Of a DNA stretch of 18,893 bases, positions 7,050-15,351 are shown in pieces. Position 1 is the stretch's first letter. Each line of letters starts with the position of its first letter. This DNA is from Berkiella_A sp050252335. GTDB lineage: Bacteria > Pseudomonadota > Gammaproteobacteria > Berkiellales > Berkiellaceae. The stretch is taken from positions 1 to 18,893 of the forward strand of contig JBFWLB010000047.1 in assembly GCA_050252335.1 (NCBI GenBank), written 5' to 3'. The translations under genes and the position numbers were made by a program. The notes beneath the pieces were generated by a model. That model saw nothing but the letters and a program-made list of their open reading frames with translations. It made no database searches and was not told the origin of the DNA.

Positions 7050-8582
7050 CTATAGCCTATCTTTGTTATGCACCGAATTCTCAGATATATTTTGAAGGGC
7101 TATATTCTGCCAACAAATAACCTGGTTACGACCATTTTCTTTTGCATAGTATAATGCTTTATCTGCACAATCGATGAGTGTTTCTAATTTTTCTATCTGA
7201 CTTGTAAATTCACTGATGCCAATGCTACATGTTATTTTATGCCCCTTCAACAAGGACTCTGCACCAAAAACATGTGATTCTATTTTTCTTCGAATGGTTT
7301 CTGCCATACGAAAACCTTCTTGAACAGGCACTTTCATAATGATGCAGAACTCTTCACCGCCATAGCGGCAAACACTGTCCTGAATATTTATATTTTCTTC
7401 TAATATACCTGCAATTGTTTTAATGGCCTCATCCCCCGCTGGATGCCCATAATTGTCGTTAATTTTTTTAAAGTGATCAATATCAAACATCATACAAGAT
7501 AACGAGATATCTTCTTTAGTGTTATGAACATCTTCAATAAGCGCCATATAAATTTTATAAAAAGCCCGCCTATTTAAGCAATTCGTCAAAGGATCTTTAT
7601 CTGCGATCTCTTTAAGCTCTTTATTTTTCTGTTTTAATTTTTTCTTTGTTTCATTAAGCATTTTCACGGTAAGAAACAATTCTTTATTTTTATTTTCTTT
7701 CTCAGTAATATCATCAATGGTAATAAGCAGACCGTTGACATTATCATTATTATCAACAATATGCGAGCAGTTAATACTAAATATTTTTGCCTCTTTCAAA
7801 GGAGTCATCACATTCATGACTTTTCCAATCACAGCTGTTTTATCACGCTCTGAATGTTCCCAAGGAGCCATAATGATCCCATTGCTTTCATATTGCCAAG
7901 GCAATTTATTAATATGTTTTCCAATAAAGTCTTTTTTATTGATACCAATCATTTTAGTAAAACTAAGATTAACCAAAAGAATATTTTGCTCTATATCTAA
8001 TACAATAATACCCTCAGCCAAGGTATCAAATGCACGCCCTACCCGCTCTGGTATAACAGAAGATGGATCCAAATTTTTCACAATGCTTTTTAATAAAATT
8101 GAAAAGAATATCAGCGAGCTAAAGAAAATAAAGATTGGTAAAACAAGCTTATTATTGTTCATAAAACTTGAGACAATGCTAGAATTCTCTAGTGCATATA
8201 CAAAATGTATATATCCCCAAGTCTCATTATTTTTAAAGAGTGGGACGCGATAATAACCACTACTATTTTTTAACGCACTGATTTTTTTTGTATCAATATT
8301 TCCGTATTTATCAATAATCTTTCCATTATGCTCAATAGCGATGGCCTGTAAATCTTTATTTAAATGAGCGATAGATTTGATCAATGCGACGGCAACAGTT
8401 TTATTGGTGCTTGTCAATGAAGCGCTGAGCTGCACAGCTAAAGATTCACTGTTTTTTGCCCAAACCATTTCTCTGATTTGCTGGTGATCGATCGTTAAAC
8501 CCAATTCATCTGCTGTAAAATAAACAGTCATTGCAATCAATGCCAGACAAATACTGATTTTTACAGCAGGTGATAAAAACAA
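7050..8582 (-). CDS. Membrane PAS-GGDEF diguanylate cyclase (510 aa)
   Basis: It is predicted to make cyclic di-GMP from two GTP. Order of parts: membrane segment about 7-24, periplasmic sensor region about 25-145 with no recognised name, second membrane segment about 147-166, PAS domain about 180-290 (AFDTLAEGIIVLD, FIGKHINKLPW), coiled-coil linker rich in K/E/N about 295-330, then GGDEF. The active site GGEEF is at 408-412 and the metal/substrate region FDIDHFKKINDNYGH precedes it, so the enzyme looks active. The usual inhibitory I-site RxxD, five residues before GGEEF, reads NIQD (399-402): the arginine is lost, so product inhibition is probably weak. No EAL domain follows. The start is TTG with GGGGAT upstream, which keeps the first membrane helix complete. 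The gene is divergent from the export cluster and shares its 145-bp upstream region. Confidence 0.93.
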   Translation of the reverse strand: MFLSPAVKISICLALIAMTVYFTADELGLTIDHQQIREMVWAKNSESLAVQLSASLTSTNKTVAVALIKSIAHLNKDLQAIAIEHNGKIIDKYGNIDTKKISALKNSSGYYRVPLFKNNETWGYIHFVYALENSSIVSSFMNNNKLVLPIFIFFSSLIFFSILLKSIVKNLDPSSVIPERVGRAFDTLAEGIIVLDIEQNILLVNLSFTKMIGINKKDFIGKHINKLPWQYESNGIIMAPWEHSERDKTAVIGKVMNVMTPLKEAKIFSINCSHIVDNNDNVNGLLITIDDITEKENKNKELFLTVKMLNETKKKLKQKNKELKEIADKDPLTNCLNRRAFYKIYMALIEDVHNTKEDISLSCMMFDIDHFKKINDNYGHPAGDEAIKTIAGILEENINIQDSVCRYGGEEFCIIMKVPVQEGFRMAETIRRKIESHVFGAESLLKGHKITCSIGISEFTSQIEKLETLIDCADKALYYAKENGRNQVICWQNIALQNISENSVHNKDRL

Positions 8583-8727
8583 GGCATCATCCCCAAGAAA
8601 GTCATGTGCTGTGACTATATATCGTCAGCACTAATAAAAATATAAAGAAAATAATTTGATCTTAAGCTTTAGCTTACTTCAACGATAACAATATAGTCAT
8701 AACAGATAAACTTTAGAGCAATTTTAA
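8583..8727. promoter_or_regulatory. Divergent regulatory region between cyclase gene and export cluster
   Basis: This region must serve both the minus-strand cyclase and the plus-strand cluster. It contains a perfect 9-bp inverted repeat with widely separated arms, TGACTATAT (8612-8620) and ATATAGTCA (8691-8699). There is a near-palindrome GTGCTG/CAGCAC (8606-8611 and 8626-8631) and a compact palindrome TAAGCT-TT-AGCTTA (8663-8676). These are candidate operator sites. I did not find -35/-10 pairs that I trust in either direction. Confidence 0.45.
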
Positions 8728-10146
8728 TTGAATGATTTAATAAAAGATAGGCAAGCATCTGTAAATCAATACAATAACAGAGAAAGTAATCTCAATCTGC
8801 TTGTCATGTTCAAAGTGTTATTAGCATGCTTAGAGAACAGTCAATTTGCAAAATCGGCAAGCGCACTGCTTTCTAATCTTGCTTTTTACCTCAATTGTGA
8901 GCGTGTAAGCTTAGGTTTATATCAGAAAAATACCGTTAATTTATTTGCGCTTTCTAATGTTTCTGTTTTTGACAAACACTCTGTTCTCAATCAAACCATA
9001 GCAAATGCAATGGAAGAAGCGATTGAACAACAATCTGTCATTGAATACCCTGAAACCGAAAATCTACCGTTTTCCATCACTTTATTTCATCAAAAACTCA
9101 GTAATATCACGCACGCAAGTTCGATTTTTACTATTCCACTGGTATTTGAAGAAAAAATCATAGGTGCTTTGTGCTTTGAAAAAAGAGCGGGTCAATTTTT
9201 CTCTAGAAGAGAAAAAGATTTATGCAAAGGAATTGCCATATTTATTGGGCCTATAATCGAACATAAAAGGCGAGAAAGTTGTAGCCTTCTCCAAAAAATA
9301 GTTGAGCATACCTATAGCTATTTTAAATTTGGCAATAATCTTAGTATAAAATGTGCCGCTGGTTTAGCTACCATGCTCATCATACTTTTAAGTTTTATAA
9401 AGGGAGATTATTCCATATCGGCAGAATCTACGATCGAAGGTAAAATTGAGCGTTCTATCGTCGCGCCCTTTGATGGATATTTGGAGTCAAGCTTTGTTGT
9501 ACCTGGAGATCTCGTTAAAGCGGGAACCATATTGGGAAAGCTCAGTGATGAGGATTTTAGATTAGAGCATTTATCCTTACAAAATATGGTAAAAAAAGCC
9601 AAAACAGAGTATCGGCAAGCACTGGGCAAACACCAACGAAATAAAACCAGAGTCATAAAAGCACAGATTGCTCAAGCACGCGCAAAAGAACATTTACTAC
9701 AAAGAAAACTTGACAAACTTTCTCTTATATCTCCCTTCGATGGGATAGTGATTGAAGGTGATCTAAGAAACGCCATTGGCTCGCCTGTAGAAAAAGGTAA
9801 AATATTATATAAACTTAGTCCTGTGAATGAATACCGAATTATATTGAACATCAATGAAGAATATATTAATGATATTTCTACTGGATTAAATGGGAAATTA
9901 CGTCTCAATGGAGCACCAAATAAAAATTATCAAATCGAAATTATAAAGATAACCCCCGTCTCATTTGCCAAAGATAAATTAAGTTATTTTAGAGTTGAAG
10001 CCGTCTTTAAAGAGAAATATGAATCTATCTTACCTGGCATGACAGGTCAAGCCAAAATAGAAGTCGGCAAAAAAAATATAATTTGGATTTGGACACGACA
10101 ATTTAGTTTATGGCTCAAATCTAAACTTTGGATGTACTTACCATGA
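8728..10146 (+). CDS. GAF domain-HlyD fusion, inner-membrane adaptor of the export cluster (472 aa)
   Basis: The N-terminal part (about 27-185) has the shape of a GAF sensor domain, ending with IFTIPLVFEEKIIGALCFE and REKDLCKGIAIFIGPIIEHKR. One membrane helix follows at about 207-224. The rest is an HlyD/membrane-fusion-protein module: first biotinyl-lipoyl half at about 242-278 (IVAPFDGYLESSFVVPGDLVKAG), a short basic coiled-coil about 280-330, second lipoyl half at 332-366 (ISPFDGIVIEGD) and a beta-barrel region to about 455. HlyD proteins bridge the inner membrane to the outer-membrane channel. Here the cytoplasmic N-terminus would put a ligand- or signal-sensing GAF domain under the export machine. 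The start used is TTG at 8728; the next in-frame ATG is residue 27 and would still keep most of the GAF domain. It is 22 bp from the M50 gene, so an operon is likely. Confidence 0.85.
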   Translation: MNDLIKDRQASVNQYNNRESNLNLLVMFKVLLACLENSQFAKSASALLSNLAFYLNCERVSLGLYQKNTVNLFALSNVSVFDKHSVLNQTIANAMEEAIEQQSVIEYPETENLPFSITLFHQKLSNITHASSIFTIPLVFEEKIIGALCFEKRAGQFFSRREKDLCKGIAIFIGPIIEHKRRESCSLLQKIVEHTYSYFKFGNNLSIKCAAGLATMLIILLSFIKGDYSISAESTIEGKIERSIVAPFDGYLESSFVVPGDLVKAGTILGKLSDEDFRLEHLSLQNMVKKAKTEYRQALGKHQRNKTRVIKAQIAQARAKEHLLQRKLDKLSLISPFDGIVIEGDLRNAIGSPVEKGKILYKLSPVNEYRIILNINEEYINDISTGLNGKLRLNGAPNKNYQIEIIKITPVSFAKDKLSYFRVEAVFKEKYESILPGMTGQAKIEVGKKNIIWIWTRQFSLWLKSKLWMYLP

Positions 10147-10168
10147 TATATTTACCATAGAGTTTAAT

Positions 10169-12313
10169 ATGAATGATCTCATATTCAGTCCATTATGGTA
10201 CAAAGTATCAGACTTAAAATTAAGACTGAAAGAAGATATTTCTATCCAAAAACAATCCTCTATGGGAAACATTGCCTATCTTCTACATGATAAAATCTCA
10301 AACAAACACTTTCGTTTTCAAGGTAATGCCTATTATTTTATAGGTTTGCTCAATGGAACAAGGAGCGTAGATCACATATGGAAACATCTCAATGAAAAAT
10401 TAGAAGATGATGCCCCTACTCAGATTGAGATTGTTCAATTGATCATTCAACTTGCCTCTAATGATTTGATCAAAATAGATGGACTGTGCCGTTTTCTTGA
10501 ATCCTATCGTCAAGGTCAAGAGCATCAACAAAAAAATTTGATCAATAAATTAATGAATCCATTATCAATTAAGCTGCATATTGCTAACCCAGATAATTTT
10601 CTCAATAAAACATACCCTTATGTAAAATGGATTTTCACACCTTTGAGTGGACTATTTTGTATTTTAATCATTCTTCTTGGTTTATCACAGATATTAGTGC
10701 ATTTTTCAAATCTCTATCGAGACATACATACAGAAATTATAAACTTACAAAATCTCAGTATTTTAATACCTTGTTATTGTATAATAAAATTGCTCCATGA
10801 GTTAGGGCATGCTTATGCGGTAAAACGATGGGGTGGCATCATTCAAGATATGGGTGTTGTGCTCATGGCACTGATCCCTTTTGCATATGTGAATGCTTCT
10901 GCGGCAACGCTATTTAAAGAAAAATACAAAAGAATCATAGTGAGTGCAGCTGGCATTATTGTTGAGCTTTTCCTAGCATCTATTTCAATTTTGATATGGG
11001 TAAATATCAGCGATGGCTTTATAAAATTAATTTGTTTAAATATTATTAGCATTGGATTAGTCTCTACGTTTTTCTTTAATGGTAACCCACTGCTTAAATA
11101 CGATGGTTATTATATATTAGCGGATCTGCTCAATATATCTAACTTGAGTTCTAAGTCAAAGCACTATTTAATACAGAAAATTGAAACAATTGTATATGGC
11201 AAATCAAAAATAAACCTCAATATTTGCACAGTATACGAAAAAACATGTCTTATATTATATGGCATCCTCTCTTCTATATATCGAATATTTATTTTTTATT
11301 CTATTTTAGTCTTTATCATAAATAAATATTTTTTCTGGGGTGTGATTATAGCTATATGGACTTTATGCACACAAATATTTTCTCCGATTGCCCGATACGC
11401 ATATGCCTTATACTCTTCTAATGAATTAGAAGATTGTAGAAATCGTATTTTCATGTTCTGGCTTGGATTTTTATTAGCACTATATATTATCGCATTCCAT
11501 GTCAAAATACCTTGCTTCACCTATGCCGAAGGCATTGTATGGATCCGTGATAGCGCAATTATTAGAGCACAAGAAGAAGGTTTCGTTTCTAAGATATTAA
11601 AACGCCCATTAGCATTAGTGAACAAAAATGACGCCATTATTCAGCTTGATAATTTCCTATTGAGTGCTGAAAAGAACAATCTGATCGGAAAGCGTGAAGA
11701 AATAAAAGCAATGCTCATAAAAAACGTTCACAGCAATTACACGAAATCAGAAAATTTTAAAAATCAATATCATCAGATCACCGTAGCGCTTGATAAAGTA
11801 AAAAAAGACATGAATCAATTATCTATTTCAAGCCAGGAATCTGGCCGATTAATTTTAATGAATCAGCAAGATCTGATTGGCAAATACATCAAAAAAGGTG
11901 ACATTATTGGTTATATACAAGATAACCAGTTTCCCACCATTCAAGTTGCCATTCCACAATCTGATTTTGATATTATCAATGATTCAATTAAAGCCGTTAA
12001 AATTAAATTCAACAAATATTCTCATAATGAATTTTCTGCACAGATAATTAATCCAAGAATAAATATTACAAACACCTTACCAAGTGTTTCTCTTGGGAAT
12101 GAAGGTGGTGGAGCCATCAAGACTACTGCGGATAAATCAGGTATAAAAACAGAAGAGAATATTTTTGTGGTCGAATTATCCTTTCCGACACTCGAACAAC
12201 ATTCCTTGCTGGGGAAAAGAGTATATGTAAAGCTCTATCACAATGATAAAACTTTAGCATATCAATTATTGATTAAAATCAAAAAATTATTTTTTAGAGA
12301 AATAAATGCCTAA
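10169..12313 (+). CDS. PqqD-like/M50 zinc metalloprotease/HlyD membrane fusion (714 aa)
   Basis: This is a site-2-protease-type membrane protein. Residues about 15-105 resemble a PqqD-like peptide-binding domain (HFRFQGNAYYFIGLLNG, then VDHIW). Membrane segments begin at about 158. The zinc motif HELGH is at 210-214 and the third metal ligand is in NPLLKYDGYY (Asp312), so the M50 core looks intact. More membrane helices run to about 450. The C-terminal part (about 452-712) is HlyD-like: a lipoyl half near AQEEGFVSKILKRPLALVNKNDAIIQLDN, a linker with coil, a second half near SSQESGRLILM and GKYIKKGDIIGYI, and a barrel end. Proteins with this layout are annotated as peptide zinc metalloproteases related to YydH. 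The gene ends 8 bp inside the next gene (ATGCCTAA), showing translational coupling to the SecA-like ATPase. Proposed job: inner-membrane part of the exporter and/or processing of its substrate (inference). Confidence 0.88.
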   Translation: MNDLIFSPLWYKVSDLKLRLKEDISIQKQSSMGNIAYLLHDKISNKHFRFQGNAYYFIGLLNGTRSVDHIWKHLNEKLEDDAPTQIEIVQLIIQLASNDLIKIDGLCRFLESYRQGQEHQQKNLINKLMNPLSIKLHIANPDNFLNKTYPYVKWIFTPLSGLFCILIILLGLSQILVHFSNLYRDIHTEIINLQNLSILIPCYCIIKLLHELGHAYAVKRWGGIIQDMGVVLMALIPFAYVNASAATLFKEKYKRIIVSAAGIIVELFLASISILIWVNISDGFIKLICLNIISIGLVSTFFFNGNPLLKYDGYYILADLLNISNLSSKSKHYLIQKIETIVYGKSKINLNICTVYEKTCLILYGILSSIYRIFIFYSILVFIINKYFFWGVIIAIWTLCTQIFSPIARYAYALYSSNELEDCRNRIFMFWLGFLLALYIIAFHVKIPCFTYAEGIVWIRDSAIIRAQEEGFVSKILKRPLALVNKNDAIIQLDNFLLSAEKNNLIGKREEIKAMLIKNVHSNYTKSENFKNQYHQITVALDKVKKDMNQLSISSQESGRLILMNQQDLIGKYIKKGDIIGYIQDNQFPTIQVAIPQSDFDIINDSIKAVKIKFNKYSHNEFSAQIINPRINITNTLPSVSLGNEGGGAIKTTADKSGIKTEENIFVVELSFPTLEQHSLLGKRVYVKLYHNDKTLAYQLLIKIKKLFFREINA

Positions 12314-14294
12314 AACACTATCAAAACCAGTATTATTTTATGGAGACTATCCGCAAAAATCTATTGAGCATCAAAATTCTATAGATGACACTATATATCA
12401 ATGGTTTGAAAATGTAAAAAATAAATTTGAATTAAATAACAATCATATTAATAAATATGCTGAAGCAGTAATCTCGAATGAAAGTGATTACGCATCCCTA
12501 TCAGAAATACAACTTTCTGACAAAATTATGGAGTTGAGAAACAGGCTTTACAATGCAAAACTTCAGCATAATCTTATAATCCACAGCTTTGCCATTATTC
12601 GAGAATGCGCTTTTAGAACCCTAGGCATTAAACATCATCATGAACAAATTATGGGTGGTTTTGTTTTACTTCAAGGTATGTTAGCAGAAATGCAAACAGG
12701 TGAAGGAAAAACATTGACAGCAACTCTTGCCGCAATCACTGCGGCACTTCAAGGAATCCCTGTACACGTGGTTTCTGCAAATCAGTATTTAGCAAAACGC
12801 GATGCCGATACAATGAAAATTTTATATCATCGTCTAGGATTACAGGTTTCTTATATACAGGACTGCATGTCAACAGAAGAGAAAAAAACTGCTTTTCAAG
12901 CCAATATTACTTATTGCACGAGCAGTCAACTTGCTTTTTGTTATCTGCATGATTATATTGCCAGAGATCATTTTTCACAAACAGAAAACCAAATGCAATT
13001 CAAAAATTTTATTTCTCTTGAGAAATCAAGTGACACCATATTACGTGGCTTATGTTTTGCCATCGTTGATGAGGCAGATACCGTTCTGATTGATGAAGCA
13101 AAAACACCACTTATTTTAGCCAAAGAATCTAAAAATGTAAGCCAAATTAAGACCTATAAACAAGCACTATCCATAGCAGAATTACTTATACGAGATCTGG
13201 ATTTTTCAATTCAAAAAAATGATGAAGTTATACTTACAACAGAAGGCAAAAGAAAAATTACTTTTGCTTGTCAAAAATTAAAAGGCATTTGGTCAGGAAA
13301 AAGAAACCAAGAATATTTCGTAAAGCTTGCCCTCACTTCAAAACATTTGTTTATTCGCGATAGAGATTATATTGTAAGTGACAACAAAATAACCATTCTT
13401 AATAAGAATACTGGAAGACTTTTGCCCAATAGTACATGGGAGCATGGCATCCATCAAATGATAGAGTTGAGAGAGAATTGTGCCATCAGTAATTTCACTG
13501 AAACCATTGCGCGTATTACTTATCAAAGCTTTTTTAATAGATATCTGCATTTAAGTGGAATGTCTGGCACTCTGAAAGACATCTCTGCAGAATTACAAGA
13601 TGTTTACAAATTATTTACTGTTGTTATTCCTACCCATAAATCTTGTTTGCGTTGCGAAGAAAAGAGCATGCTCTTTAAAAAAGCCAATGAAAAATATATT
13701 TTTTTAATGCAACGCATTTTATTTGAACACAATAATGAACGCCCAATACTTATTGGAACACACTCCATTTCAGAATCTGAATTCATATCATCGCTACTCA
13801 TGCAACAAAACATAAAACATGTGCTTTTAAATGCAAAGCAAGATTCAGCAGAAGCATTCATTATTCAAAATGCTGGACAACCTTCAAGCATTACAATTGC
13901 AACCAATATGGCTGGTCGTGGTACAGACATAAAGCTAGGCTTTGGCGTTAATAAAAAAGGTGGACTGTTTGTCATTTCAGCTGAAATGAATCTCTCAAGA
14001 CGAATAGATAGACAATTATTTGGGCGCACAGCTCGCCAAGGAGAAGCTGGCTCCTATCAACGCATCTATTCGCTTGAAGATACCGTTTTTAAAAACTATT
14101 ACGCAAAATTTATTCTTAAGCTGCTCAGCCTGTGCTTCCCAACAAAAAATATTTTGCCTCATTGGCTTACACAATTATTAATATACATCCCTCAATGGCA
14201 TTCAGAATATAAAAATAAAAAGCTACGTCTTAGATTAATGAGAACTGAAAAATCCCTCAGCAAACATCTCTCTTTTACAGGAAATATTGAATAG
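12306..14294 (+). CDS. Short SecA-family ATPase paralogue (662 aa)
   Basis: All SecA motor motifs are present: Walker A MQTGEGKT at 129-136, Walker B DEAD at 255-258 followed by IDEAKTPLIL, NMAGRGTDIKLG at 534-545, and the arginine-finger region RRIDRQLFGRTARQG at 565-579. The region between the Walker motifs and the second motor domain keeps the SecA layout, including RDRDYIVSDNKITILNKNTGR and LSGMSGT. It stops about 83 residues after the last motor motif, while housekeeping SecA continues for roughly 250-300 more (helical scaffold, two-helix finger, wing, zinc C-tail). The two-helix finger, which works at the SecY pore, thus appears absent. The gene overlaps the M50 gene by 8 bp. It is therefore a dedicated, not housekeeping, SecA-type ATPase, probably powering or delivering substrate to the M50/HlyD proteins (inference). 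Confidence 0.9.
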   Translation: MPKTLSKPVLFYGDYPQKSIEHQNSIDDTIYQWFENVKNKFELNNNHINKYAEAVISNESDYASLSEIQLSDKIMELRNRLYNAKLQHNLIIHSFAIIRECAFRTLGIKHHHEQIMGGFVLLQGMLAEMQTGEGKTLTATLAAITAALQGIPVHVVSANQYLAKRDADTMKILYHRLGLQVSYIQDCMSTEEKKTAFQANITYCTSSQLAFCYLHDYIARDHFSQTENQMQFKNFISLEKSSDTILRGLCFAIVDEADTVLIDEAKTPLILAKESKNVSQIKTYKQALSIAELLIRDLDFSIQKNDEVILTTEGKRKITFACQKLKGIWSGKRNQEYFVKLALTSKHLFIRDRDYIVSDNKITILNKNTGRLLPNSTWEHGIHQMIELRENCAISNFTETIARITYQSFFNRYLHLSGMSGTLKDISAELQDVYKLFTVVIPTHKSCLRCEEKSMLFKKANEKYIFLMQRILFEHNNERPILIGTHSISESEFISSLLMQQNIKHVLLNAKQDSAEAFIIQNAGQPSSITIATNMAGRGTDIKLGFGVNKKGGLFVISAEMNLSRRIDRQLFGRTARQGEAGSYQRIYSLEDTVFKNYYAKFILKLLSLCFPTKNILPHWLTQLLIYIPQWHSEYKNKKLRLRLMRTEKSLSKHLSFTGNIE

Positions 14295-14304
14295 CAATAA
14301 CTAC

Positions 14305-14421
14305 TAGAAGCTGTCTCAAAAATAGTAATTTTCTGTTCAGCCAAGGCGAAATTCTTTGAGCAGCGCAAAAGCAGCTACAACAAAGGATCAACGAAAAATG
14401 GCATTTTTGAGGCAGCTTCTA
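14305..14421. mobile_element. MITE-like element, about 113 bp, with TA flanks
   Basis: GAAGCTGTCTCAAAAAT at the left (from 14307) and ATTTTTGAGGCAGCTTC at the right (ending 14419) are inverted repeats with one mismatch in 17. Similarity continues imperfectly inward, so the whole element can fold as one hairpin. It is flanked on both sides by TA (14305-14306 and 14420-14421), as after insertion by an IS630/Tc1-mariner-type transposase. It has no coding capacity. It lies 10 bp after the SecA-like stop and separates the first three genes of the cluster from the adaptor and adhesin genes, so it may also act as a terminator or attenuator. Confidence 0.65.
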
Positions 14422-14502
14422 ATTGTATATATATACATCTATGAATATCTCAAAAAACACCGATAGATCCTATATAGCGATATAACGAAGCTCAAGATCC
14501 GT
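14422..14502 (+). promoter_or_regulatory. Likely promoter region of the periplasmic adaptor gene
   Basis: An 81-bp AT-rich spacer between the MITE-like element and the adaptor start. It includes the palindrome GTATATATATAC near 14425-14436 and TATATAGC close to 14471-14478. If the MITE hairpin stops transcription, a promoter must lie here. The exact hexamers cannot be fixed with confidence. Confidence 0.3.
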
Positions 14503-15351
14503 ATGAATCACATAAGTTTATGTATGCTGTTTATATCAATAGCATCAAGCCAATATGCTTTTGCAGAACAAACTGAGATGCAACTCTTTGATTGCTTATT
14601 AATACCAGAGCAAGAAGTGATTGTATCCTCAACTGAATCTGGGGTTATTGAAAATATAAATATCAAGAAAGGCGACATTGTTAAAAAAGGTGATGTATTA
14701 ATTACCTTAGAATCAAATGTAGAGAAAATATTAGTGGAATTAGCCGATTTAAAAAGAAACACAAATTTTGAAATTGATGCCTCTAAAAAAAATGCTGACT
14801 TAGCAAAAAGCAAATTAAAAAGAATGGTTTCATTACAACAAGAAAATATAACCTCAGAAAAAGAAAAAGAAGACGCTATCAGTGAATTAAATATTGCGGA
14901 ATTAAATTATGAACAAGCGCTCCAAAATAAGCGACTTGCTGAAACTGATTACAAGAGAGCTGTGGCAATACTAAATAAGAAATCAATTAAATCTGAAATT
15001 GATGGCATTGTCACTGACATATATTTACATATTGGTGAGATCCCAAAAGATAATAAAATATTAAAAATTGTTAAGATTGATCCCATGCATATTGAAGTTA
15101 TCATGCCAAGTTATTATTTTGGAAAAATCAATCTCGATATGATGGCAAATATTATTACAGAAAATAAACCCAACGATAAAAATAGAGCAACTGTCATAAA
15201 TGTAGACAAAGTGATCGATGCAGAAAGCGGTACTTTTGTTGTCACATTATCAATGCCAAATGATGATTTAAGTATACCCAGTGGTCAAAAGTGTGAAGTT
15301 ATTTTCGATAATCTTCCACAAAAAGGCGTTCAGGAATTAGGTAATGAATAA
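14503..15351 (+). CDS. Periplasmic HlyD/RND-type adaptor subunit (282 aa)
   Basis: A Sec signal peptide covers residues 1-21, with probable cleavage after AFA (hydrophobic core CMLFISIAS). The mature protein has the membrane-fusion-protein order: first lipoyl half about 33-68 (VSSTESGVIENINIKKGD, VKKGDVLITLES), an alpha-helical hairpin about 70-160 rich in K/E/N, second lipoyl half about 164-200 (SEIDGIVTDIYLHIGEIPKD), and a beta-barrel about 205-275 starting IDPMHIEVIMPS. It is shorter than typical RND adaptors and ends without a membrane-proximal domain. No transporter gene is beside it; its partners are probably the GAF-HlyD and M50-HlyD proteins upstream and an unlinked TolC-like channel. 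The ATG has no strong Shine-Dalgarno. It lies 89 bp before the giant adhesin gene and is probably co-transcribed with it. Confidence 0.87.
   Translation: MNHISLCMLFISIASSQYAFAEQTEMQLFDCLLIPEQEVIVSSTESGVIENINIKKGDIVKKGDVLITLESNVEKILVELADLKRNTNFEIDASKKNADLAKSKLKRMVSLQQENITSEKEKEDAISELNIAELNYEQALQNKRLAETDYKRAVAILNKKSIKSEIDGIVTDIYLHIGEIPKDNKILKIVKIDPMHIEVIMPSYYFGKINLDMMANIITENKPNDKNRATVINVDKVIDAESGTFVVTLSMPNDDLSIPSGQKCEVIFDNLPQKGVQELGNE

Noticed and set aside
8561..8590. ATG at 8588-8590 (minus strand) as the start of the cyclase gene
   Set aside because: This ATG is in another frame and reaches a stop after nine codons. The TTG at 8580-8582 is in frame, has GGGGAT upstream and preserves the first membrane helix.
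12306..14294. Housekeeping secA
   Set aside because: It is about 240 residues shorter than normal SecA, lacks the scaffold, finger and zinc tail, and is coupled to an M50 gene rather than to usual secA neighbours.
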